NCBI GenBank assembly: GCA_002329405.1
Contig: DCTE01000067.1
Coordinates: 11,081 to 21,169, forward strand
Direction: 5' to 3'
DNA length: 10,089 nucleotides
Source of the DNA: Ruminococcaceae bacterium UBA1448
GTDB taxonomy: Bacteria > Bacillota > Clostridia > Oscillospirales > Ruminococcaceae
The notes under the pieces were generated by a model. The model worked only from the letters and a program-made list of their open reading frames with translations. It made no database searches and was not told the DNA's origin. Positions within the stretch are counted from its first letter, which is position 1. Each line of letters starts with the position of its first letter. Shown here one piece after another: positions 1-5,392 of the stretch. The position numbers were made by a program, and so were the translations under genes.

Positions 1-30
1 TAACAGAGCAATCAGGAAAGGAGCAGCAGG

Positions 31-1014
31 ATGAAATTTTGTATTTATGAGGTAAGGGATGACGAACGGCAGATGCTGGAAACATTGCGTCAGAAGTATC
101 AACTGGAGCTGGTGCTTACCAACGAGGTATTGAACCTTGATACAATTGCATATGCGCAGGGCTGTGATGGGGTGTCGACGCTGGGGTATTCCAGGCTTAA
201 CCGGGAGGTACTCACAAAACTGTCGGAAATGGGGATTTACGCCTGTTCTTCCCGGTGCATCGGGATCAACCATATTGACACCCAAGCGGCGCGGGAACTG
301 AAGATCCGTATTTCCAATGCCAGCTATTCCCCGTATGGCGTAGCAGATTATACCGTAATGCTGATGCTGATGCTGATTCGCAGGTATAAGCCAGCTCTCT
401 GGCGGCAGCAGGTCAACGATTATTCGCTCGGCGGCCTGATGGGCAGAGAAATGCGCGATATGACGGTCGGTATCATTGGCACCGGACGGATTGGATGTGC
501 AGTCATGGAAAATCTGTCTGGGTTTGGCTGCAAGCTGCTGTGCAGTGATGTGCGGAAAAATTCGGAGGCAGCCCGGCTGGGGGAATATGTGGAATTGGAT
601 GAAATCTTTACCAACTGCGATATGATTTCGCTGCATACCCCGCTTTTGGACTCCACCCGCCATCTGGTCAATGAACGGACGCTTTCACTGATGAAGCCGG
701 ACGGCATGCTGATCAACTGTGCACGCGGAGAGCTGATGGATATTCAGGCGGTGACCCATGCGATTGAGAATCAGCGAATCGGCGGGGTGGCGATGGATGT
801 CTTTGAAAAGGAGGACGGCATCTATCATCACGATTGCAGGACCGATATTCTGAAAAACCGGGACATGGCTTATCTGCGGCAGTTCCCGAATGTCATCATG
901 ACCCAGCATATGGCATTTTACACCAAAGAGGCGGTCGACAGTATGGTGACATGTGGAATTGAAAGTTTGGTAGCATTTACACAAGGAAAGGAATACTTCT
1001 GCGAAATCAGGTAA
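31..1014 (+). CDS. D-2-hydroxyacid dehydrogenase, VanH-like (probable D-lactate dehydrogenase)
   Basis: A 327-residue NAD-dependent D-isomer-specific 2-hydroxyacid dehydrogenase, most likely reducing pyruvate to D-lactate in the cytoplasm. The Rossmann nucleotide-binding loop GIIGTGRIG lies at residues 147-155, and an acidic residue (D173) at the end of the next strand favours NAD over NADP. The catalytic triad is visible as R232 (in CARGE), E261 (in FEKED) and H293 (in TQHMAFYT). Its spacing matches that of classical D-lactate dehydrogenases. The region SPYGVADYT, the motif DMTVG before the Rossmann loop and the HMAFYT ending resemble VanH of glycopeptide-resistance clusters, but no vanA or vanX homologue is in view, so a fermentative or general role is equally likely. 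The ATG start is supported by AAAGGAG seven bases upstream. Length is normal for the family. No clear terminator follows. Confidence 0.9.
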   Translation: MKFCIYEVRDDERQMLETLRQKYQLELVLTNEVLNLDTIAYAQGCDGVSTLGYSRLNREVLTKLSEMGIYACSSRCIGINHIDTQAARELKIRISNASYSPYGVADYTVMLMLMLIRRYKPALWRQQVNDYSLGGLMGREMRDMTVGIIGTGRIGCAVMENLSGFGCKLLCSDVRKNSEAARLGEYVELDEIFTNCDMISLHTPLLDSTRHLVNERTLSLMKPDGMLINCARGELMDIQAVTHAIENQRIGGVAMDVFEKEDGIYHHDCRTDILKNRDMAYLRQFPNVIMTQHMAFYTKEAVDSMVTCGIESLVAFTQGKEYFCEIR

Positions 1015-1243
1015 TTTACGTGATATCTTTTTGCAGGTGAAAGGTTTGAAGTGTTTTCAGAAATATGGTTAGCAATATCGGACAGGTTGCCTGAAAATGC
1101 AATCAGATGGGCCGGTAAGCCGCGGATAACACAAATGCTCGGGAAATATTCTGCGGCAGCCAGCGCTGTTGTGTACGGGGCAGACAGATGGATGCCGGTG
1201 CTTAAATTACGCCTTTTTCGTTGAAATTGGGTTACCATCAGAT
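1015..1243. other. Intergenic stretch with no identified gene
   Basis: Between the dehydrogenase stop and the promoter of the CNNM gene I see no recognisable gene, RNA or strong terminator. The only coding possibility is a 57-codon frame on the plus strand, from a GTG at 1051 to a TGA at 1222-1224. It has GAAAGG six bases before the GTG. Its predicted peptide (starting VFSEIWLAISD) matches nothing I know. An open frame of this size is expected by chance at this base composition, so it is not called as a gene. Confidence 0.4.
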
Positions 1244-1273
1244 TTTACAGCGTTAAAGCTGATGTGATATAAT
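1244..1273 (+). promoter_or_regulatory. Sigma-A promoter with extended -10 for the CNNM-family gene
   Basis: TTTACA at 1244-1249 and a perfect TATAAT at 1268-1273 are separated by 18 bases, with TG at 1265-1266 giving an extended -10 (TGATATAAT). Transcription would start near 1280, leaving a leader of roughly 35 bases before the TTG start at 1316. A 6-bp inverted repeat (CATCAG 1236-1241, CTGATG 1259-1264) straddles the -35 and spacer and might be an operator; this is inference. Confidence 0.75.
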
Positions 1274-1315
1274 TTGAATAACACATTTTTTCTACGACTT
1301 AAGGAGGAAATTATT

Positions 1316-2626
1316 TTGGAAAGCAACCAATGGCTCTGGCAAATTCTTCTGCAGATCCTGCTGATTGCACTCAACGCAATATTTGCCTGCGCGGAAATCG
1401 CTGTTATCTCAGTTAATGGCAACCACCTCAAAAAGATGGTCGCTGAGGGAAACCGAAAGGCTGTCCGGCTGCAAAATCTGACCGAAATCCCCGCTAGTTT
1501 TTTGGCAACCATTCAGATTGCAATTACTCTGTCCGGCTTTTTGGGAAGTGCATTTGCGGCTGATAACTTTGCCGATCGGCTTCTGGCGTTGTTTGCCGGA
1601 ATTGGAATTGCGTTGCCCCGTTCAATCATTGTTATTTTGATCACCATTTTGCTTTCCTATGTAACGCTTGTCTTTGGTGAGCTGGTGCCCAAGCGTCTTG
1701 CGATGAAAAAGACTGAAGAGATTGCATTGGGACTTTCTGGAATCCTGACACTGGTTGCAAAAATTTTTGCTCCGCTGGTCTGGCTGCTGACCGCTTCTAC
1801 CAACGGTGTGCTTCGGCTGCTGCGGGTCAACCCGGAGGAGGAAGAAGAAATCGTTACCGAAGAAGAAATTCGGATGATGGTGGATGCCGGCGGGGAAAAG
1901 GGATCGATTGATTCTACCGAACAGGAACTGATTCACAATATTTTTGCTTTTGACGATATCTCTGTCGATGAGATCTGCACCCACCGGACCGCTGTATCGG
2001 TACTGTGGGAAAAAGATTCGCTGGAACAGTGGAAGGAAACCGTCCAGCAGAGCGGGCATTCATTTTTCCCGGTATGCGGCGAGGATATTGACGACATCCT
2101 TGGCATTCTGAGCGCGAAAGATATCTTCCGTCTGAGTGGGGAGTATGGCAAAGAAGGCCTGCTCAGTCAGGCACTTCGTCCGGCGGTATTTGTCCCTGCG
2201 ACAGTCAAGGCAGATGTGCTCTTTGCCAACATGAAAAAGAGCGGCAATTATTTTGCTGTGGTGCTGGATGAGTACGGTGGGATGGATGGTATTATCACCT
2301 TGCGTGATCTGATTGAGGAACTGGTCGGTGATCTGGACGAAAATGGGTCACTCTCAAGAAAAATTGTCCAGTTGGAAAACGGCAGCTGGCGGATTCAGGG
2401 GCTGACCGAACTGGATGATGTTGCCAAGGCACTTGGGGTTAGTTTGCCGGTGGAGGAATATGACACTTTCAGTGGATATATCTTTGGTGTATTGGGCCAG
2501 GTTCCAAAAGACAGCGGACCTTTTGAACTGGATACGCCGGTTTTACATGTTGTGGTAGAATCGGTGCGGGATCATCGGGTTGAGACTGCGGTGGTCAGTT
2601 TGATTCGTACAAAAGTGCCAGTATAA
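1316..2626 (+). CDS. CNNM/CorC-HlyC family membrane protein (DUF21, tandem CBS, CorC_HlyC domain)
   Basis: A 436-residue inner-membrane protein of the CNNM/CorC family, generally linked to magnesium or other divalent cation transport, often at the efflux step. The N-terminal DUF21 membrane domain spans about residues 4-175, with several hydrophobic segments and the family motif FGELVPKR at 120-127. An acidic linker rich in Glu precedes a tandem CBS module at about 215-335, which in relatives binds adenine nucleotides. A C-terminal CorC_HlyC (transporter-associated) domain occupies about 345-430. A frame open from the TTG at 1274 would add 14 residues, but the TTG at 1316 is preferred: AAGGAGG sits at 1301-1307, eight bases upstream, and translation then begins right before the first membrane helix. 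The gene is apparently monocistronic, with its own promoter and terminator. Haemolysin names for this family are historical; toxin activity is not implied. Confidence 0.92.
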   Translation: MESNQWLWQILLQILLIALNAIFACAEIAVISVNGNHLKKMVAEGNRKAVRLQNLTEIPASFLATIQIAITLSGFLGSAFAADNFADRLLALFAGIGIALPRSIIVILITILLSYVTLVFGELVPKRLAMKKTEEIALGLSGILTLVAKIFAPLVWLLTASTNGVLRLLRVNPEEEEEIVTEEEIRMMVDAGGEKGSIDSTEQELIHNIFAFDDISVDEICTHRTAVSVLWEKDSLEQWKETVQQSGHSFFPVCGEDIDDILGILSAKDIFRLSGEYGKEGLLSQALRPAVFVPATVKADVLFANMKKSGNYFAVVLDEYGGMDGIITLRDLIEELVGDLDENGSLSRKIVQLENGSWRIQGLTELDDVAKALGVSLPVEEYDTFSGYIFGVLGQVPKDSGPFELDTPVLHVVVESVRDHRVETAVVSLIRTKVPV

Positions 2627-2651
2627 AAATTGCATATGGCTGAACAGAAAG

Positions 2652-2698
2652 CGGCTGCCTGGAAATCATTTTCCGGGCAGCCGTGCTGATTTTTGTTT
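2652..2698 (+). terminator. Rho-independent terminator of the CNNM-family gene
   Basis: A 14-bp stem (2652-2665 with 2670-2683, one G-T wobble) closes on a four-base loop TCAT. After a short TGCTGA spacer it is followed by a T-rich tract at 2690-2698. It begins 26 bases after the stop codon. Confidence 0.8.
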
Positions 2699-2700
2699 GT

Positions 2701-2749
2701 AAAAAGAAAAGGCAAAACTCTGGATACAAGACTGCATCCAGAGTTTTGC
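2701..2749 (-). terminator. Minus-strand intrinsic terminator (perfect 14-bp stem)
   Basis: A perfect 14-bp inverted repeat (2712-2725 with 2736-2749, ten-base loop) is followed on the minus strand by CTTTTCTTTTT (2711-2701). On the plus strand it lacks a T tail, so it works for leftward transcription: the candidate sRNA and possibly readthrough from the gene at 2940-3665. It lies back to back with the plus-strand terminator at 2652-2698. Confidence 0.85.
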
Positions 2750-2862
2750 ACTTCATATCTGCGCTTGTTTGCTGATCCGCGGGGGAATGCGGTATGCAAA
2801 CGGAAGGAGTGCCGGGTGGGGAACCCGGTATCCATGTGAATTCTGGTATTAACAAAATTCAC
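2701..2862 (-). ncRNA. Candidate small non-coding RNA with four hairpins and C-rich loops
   Basis: A minus-strand transcription unit of about 162 nt is delimited by a consensus promoter (2869-2897) and an intrinsic terminator (2701-2749). Reading 5' to 3', a hairpin GTGAATT/AATTCAC (2862-2856 with 2842-2836) begins at the predicted first base. Next is CCGGGT-TCCCC-ACCCGG (2828-2812). After the linker CACTCCTTCC (2811-2802) comes a third hairpin with outer stem GTTTGC/GCAAAC (2801-2796 with 2772-2767), inner stem CCGC/GCGG and loop ATTCCCCC. The terminator hairpin ends the unit. Three unpaired or loop segments are C-rich, as in Firmicute sRNAs that pair with Shine-Dalgarno sequences. Frames across it lack ribosome binding sites and would run through the terminator into antisense of the upstream gene. 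I do not recognise it as 6S RNA or any named family. Existence as a transcript is well supported; function is unknown. Confidence 0.68.
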
Positions 2863-2868
2863 ACATAG

Positions 2869-2897
2869 ATTATACCATATCTTGCAACGTGCGTCAA
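2869..2897 (-). promoter_or_regulatory. Consensus sigma-A promoter on the minus strand, driving the candidate sRNA
   Basis: On the minus strand, TTGACG (2897-2892) and a perfect TATAAT (2874-2869) are separated by exactly 17 bases. The predicted start is the G at 2862, seven bases past the -10 and exactly where the first hairpin begins. There is no gene downstream on this strand before the terminator at 2701-2749, which supports a non-coding product. Confidence 0.8.
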
Positions 2898-2939
2898 CAA
2901 CTTTATAGCGTTAAAAGTGTATAGTCATAAAGTGAAACT

Positions 2940-3665
2940 TTATGGATTTTTGACAGTTTCTATCTGAATCCCTGTCCCGCACAGTTCTTCCCAAATTTCT
3001 TTTGGCGTTTGTTGGGCAATCAGTCGTTCCCAAATCTCTTCAACAGATATCTCGCCGCATTCCCGTACCAATCTCCCGTTTTGGGACAGAAAATATCCGG
3101 CGGCGACCTCTGCTGCCTGCACAATCGCAGAAGCTGAGTTTTTTTCCAGCTCCGCCCGGCTCAGCTGAGAATCCTGAAGCGGCTGTGCAATCTTTTCGTA
3201 TTGATCTGTGGTCAGCCAGCAGATATCGTTTAGCTTTTCCCCTGAAATGCCCTCTGTCTGATCGCCGATCATTCCAAGCAGTGCCGAATGCAGCCCGATT
3301 GCCCGCATCAGTATAGCCATGCAGGCACTGGGCTGCTGTTCCCAGTTTTCCGGGAGAGCTTCTGTTTCAGAAAGGAGAAATGCGGCGATCAACTGGGCCG
3401 GCGGGACAAATTGAATGTTCCCTTCTGCGGTTTCCACCCGATATCCCTGTGGAAGAGATTGAGTCAGTACTGTGACGGGCATTTGTCTGAGAAGCTGATC
3501 AAGGGGCTGGGAAAATGCTGTATCGGACTGCGATGAGGAGAGCGTTTCCTGCAACTGATGGGATAACAGGACGGTGGCAGCCGGGAAAAGACTGAGGCAG
3601 ACAATCGTAAGGCCAAGATAAATGAAAAGGATTTTCAGACTGTTTTTCAGTTTGTCCAGTGTCAT
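2940..3665 (-). CDS. Membrane-anchored protein, possible degenerate SpoIID/LytB-like protein
   Basis: A 241-residue protein with a short basic N-terminus and one hydrophobic segment (about residues 10-34), then a soluble region probably outside the membrane. I do not recognise it with certainty. Residues 87-130 (FVPPAQLIAAFLLSE through an Ala-rich helix) recall the SpoIID pattern in which a lytic-transglycosylase Glu precedes an EALKAQAVAARTY-like helix. Residues 150-200, with WLTTDQY and AAEVAAGYFLSQNGRLV, recall the later SpoIID segment of the type AV..T.G..L.Y.G. The conserved Arg-Thr-Tyr of that helix is not retained (here AIGLHS), so any relation would be divergent and perhaps non-catalytic. 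It is shorter than typical SpoIID (over 300 residues). The ATG at 3665 is chosen because GGAG at 3677-3674 lies eight bases upstream; a GTG at 3674 overlaps that site. It is divergent from citrate synthase. Confidence 0.75.
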   Translation of the reverse strand: MTLDKLKNSLKILFIYLGLTIVCLSLFPAATVLLSHQLQETLSSSQSDTAFSQPLDQLLRQMPVTVLTQSLPQGYRVETAEGNIQFVPPAQLIAAFLLSETEALPENWEQQPSACMAILMRAIGLHSALLGMIGDQTEGISGEKLNDICWLTTDQYEKIAQPLQDSQLSRAELEKNSASAIVQAAEVAAGYFLSQNGRLVRECGEISVEEIWERLIAQQTPKEIWEELCGTGIQIETVKNP

Positions 3666-3709
3666 GAACTTCACTCCAATTTTGCAGCTTTTGCTGTGCA
3701 GACTGACAT

Positions 3710-3767
3710 ATATACATTATATATTCGCTAAATATACAATTATTTTGCGATAATATACTCTATATAC
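3710..3767. repeat. Phased ATATAC direct repeats in a divergent intergenic region
   Basis: ATATAC occurs at 3710-3715, 3732-3737, 3753-3758 and 3762-3767. The first three are spaced 22 and 21 bases apart, about two helical turns. On the minus strand the middle two extend to GTATATT, two A/T bases, a CGC or GCG core, then AA. The repeats lie between the minus-strand gene at 2940-3665 and the citrate synthase promoter, so they could be binding sites for a regulator of either side. A lone TATAAT on the minus strand (3721-3716) could be a -10 for the leftward gene, but it has no good -35. Confidence 0.4.
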
Positions 3768-3779
3768 GCAAGAATTGAC

Positions 3780-3808
3780 TTGACGAAATTGCATTTATTG
3801 TGTACAAT
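3780..3808 (+). promoter_or_regulatory. Sigma-A promoter of the citrate synthase gene
   Basis: TTGACG (3780-3785) and TACAAT (3803-3808) are separated by 17 bases. An overlapping TTGACT at 3775-3780 is a less well spaced alternative. Transcription would begin near 3815, giving a leader of about 75 bases before the ATG at 3889. Confidence 0.75.
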
Positions 3809-3888
3809 AAGAGTTACAACGCTTAAAGATGATGGGTCAGAAGATACCGTAAATGGATGAATCTGCCGCACCAGGAGGAGAGTGCATC

Positions 3889-5244
3889 ATGTCGCCTATG
3901 AAAAAAGAGTCTTTGGACACCTTATTCAACGAATTTCAAAAATATAACCATATTGATTCCGCGCTCAACGAAAAATATGGCGTCAAACGTGGCCTCAGAA
4001 ACGCGGATGGCACCGGTGTGCTGGCGGGTCTGACTCAGATCTGTAATGTTCACGGCTATATTATGAACGAAGGGGAAAAATGCCCGGTCGACGGCGAACT
4101 GACCTACCGGGGAATCAATGTACGGGATATGGTCGAGTCCTGCGTTGCCGAAAACCGGTTTGGTTATGAAGAGGTTTCCTACCTGCTGCTGTTTGGCCAT
4201 CTGCCCAATCAGAAACAGCTGGATTTTTACCGGCAGGTACTTTCCCAGGTCCGGGCGCTCCCGATGGGATTTGTACAGGATATGATTTTAAAGGCACCTT
4301 CTCGGGACATTATGAACAAGCTGGGAAGAAGCATTCTCGCGCTGTATTCCTATGATGACTTCTCACAGGATGAAGGTTTGCAGGCGGAACTGAAAAAGGC
4401 AATCTATATCATTGCCCGTATGCCGACCATCATGGTTAACAGCTATATGGCAAAGATCGGCAACTATGACAACAAGTCGACCTATTTCCATCCGGTGCGT
4501 CCGGGTGAATCGGTTGCACAGAGTATCCTTTCGACACTGCGGCTGACCCGGGAATATACCGATGAAGAAGCGCATCTGCTGGATATCTGCCTGATGCTGC
4601 ATGCCGAACATGGCGGCGGCAACAATTCGACCTTTGTCTGCCGTGCGATGACCTCTTCGGGGACAGACGCCTATGCCGCATATTCTGCCGCAGTGGGTTC
4701 ACTTAAAGGCTTCCGTCACGGTGGTGCCAATATCCGTGTCTGCCAGATGTTTGAGGCGATCAAGGCGCAGGTGAAGGACTGGGAAAATGATGATCAGGTC
4801 CGGGACGCGCTGCGGATGGTGCTGGATAAAAAGCTCGGAGATGGCAGCGGCCTGATTTACGGTATGGGGCATGCGGTTTACACCCTGTCAGATCCCCGTG
4901 CCATTATGCTGCGGGACAATGCCGAAAAGCTCGCCAAAATCAAAGGAATGGAAGATGAATTCCGGCTGCTGAAAAAGGTGGAGCAGCTGACTCCCGAGGT
5001 CTTCGCCGAGAAAAAAGGTTCGGCAAAGGATATCTGTGCCAATGTTGACCTGTATTCCGGTTTTGTATATCGGATGCTGGGGTTACCGGAAGAGCTGTTT
5101 ACGCCTCTGTTTGCAACGGCGCGGATCAGCGGCTGGGCTGCTCATCGGATTGAGGAATATTCGACCTGCTCGCGCATTATGCGCCCGGCGTATAAATCTG
5201 TTGTCCGTAACCGTCCGTATATTCCGATCGAAGAGAGAATGTAA
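3889..5244 (+). CDS. Citrate synthase
   Basis: A 451-residue citrate synthase, condensing oxaloacetate with acetyl-CoA in the cytoplasm. In an anaerobe this usually feeds the oxidative branch towards 2-oxoglutarate and glutamate. The catalytic triad is visible: H277 in GFRHGGAN, H328 in GMGHAVYTLSDPRA and D387 in NVDLYSGFVY. H241 in LHAEHGGGN matches the oxaloacetate-binding histidine position. The HGGGNNSTF motif and the overall length match the clostridial citrate/2-methylcitrate synthase group, so a methylcitrate activity cannot be excluded from sequence alone; no prpB or prpD genes are nearby. The frame is open from an ATG at 3853, but the ATG at 3889 is preferred because AGGAGGAG at 3873-3880 sits eight bases upstream. 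It has its own promoter and terminator, so it is probably monocistronic. Confidence 0.95.
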   Translation: MSPMKKESLDTLFNEFQKYNHIDSALNEKYGVKRGLRNADGTGVLAGLTQICNVHGYIMNEGEKCPVDGELTYRGINVRDMVESCVAENRFGYEEVSYLLLFGHLPNQKQLDFYRQVLSQVRALPMGFVQDMILKAPSRDIMNKLGRSILALYSYDDFSQDEGLQAELKKAIYIIARMPTIMVNSYMAKIGNYDNKSTYFHPVRPGESVAQSILSTLRLTREYTDEEAHLLDICLMLHAEHGGGNNSTFVCRAMTSSGTDAYAAYSAAVGSLKGFRHGGANIRVCQMFEAIKAQVKDWENDDQVRDALRMVLDKKLGDGSGLIYGMGHAVYTLSDPRAIMLRDNAEKLAKIKGMEDEFRLLKKVEQLTPEVFAEKKGSAKDICANVDLYSGFVYRMLGLPEELFTPLFATARISGWAAHRIEEYSTCSRIMRPAYKSVVRNRPYIPIEERM

Positions 5245-5250
5245 AAAATC

Positions 5251-5298
5251 AAAGCGTTTTTCAAACCGCGTATTTGTCGGCTTGGAAAACGCTTTTTT
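5251..5298 (+). terminator. Rho-independent terminator of citrate synthase
   Basis: A long stem pairs AAAGCGTTTTTCAA (5251-5264) with its near-perfect complement at 5282-5295 (one G-T wobble). CCG/CGG can extend pairing inside the loop. The stem runs into six T residues at 5293-5298. It starts six bases after the stop codon. Confidence 0.85.
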
Positions 5299-5322
5299 CG
5301 TCTGTTGACAGCAAATCGGATA

Positions 5323-5351
5323 TTTTCAAACAATCAAAAATCGGTTATAAT
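5323..5351 (+). promoter_or_regulatory. Probable sigma-A promoter of the gamma-glutamyltransferase operon
   Basis: A perfect TATAAT at 5346-5351 is preceded, 17 bases upstream, by TTTTCA (5323-5328), a four-of-six match to the -35. A perfect TTGACA at 5305-5310 lies too far away (35 bases) to pair with it. The predicted start is near 5358, about 35 bases before the ATG. Confidence 0.6.
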
Positions 5352-5392
5352 GAAACCAAATTGTATTATTCATTTGAAAGGATGTCAAAAAC

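Noticed and set aside
1051..1224. 57-codon plus-strand frame with GTG start and GAAAGG upstream
   Set aside because: Short, no recognisable homology, and of a length expected by chance; kept only as a note in the intergenic entry.
1274..1315. 14-residue N-terminal extension of the CNNM protein from a TTG at 1274
   Set aside because: The extension begins at the -10 box, so it would lie before the transcription start; the TTG at 1316 has an ideal AAGGAGG.
2572..2862. Minus-strand open frames of 96 and 86 codons over the candidate sRNA
   Set aside because: They start at or just after the predicted transcription start without a ribosome binding site, pass through a perfect terminator hairpin and end antisense inside the CNNM gene.
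2701..2862. Identity of the candidate RNA as 6S RNA
   Set aside because: 6S RNA folds into one long rod with a central bubble and paired ends; here the 5' end forms its own hairpin and the molecule is a series of separate stem-loops.
3829..3852. Seven-codon upstream frame (MMGQKIP) in the citrate synthase leader
   Set aside because: No ribosome binding site, no run of regulatory codons and no attenuator hairpin.
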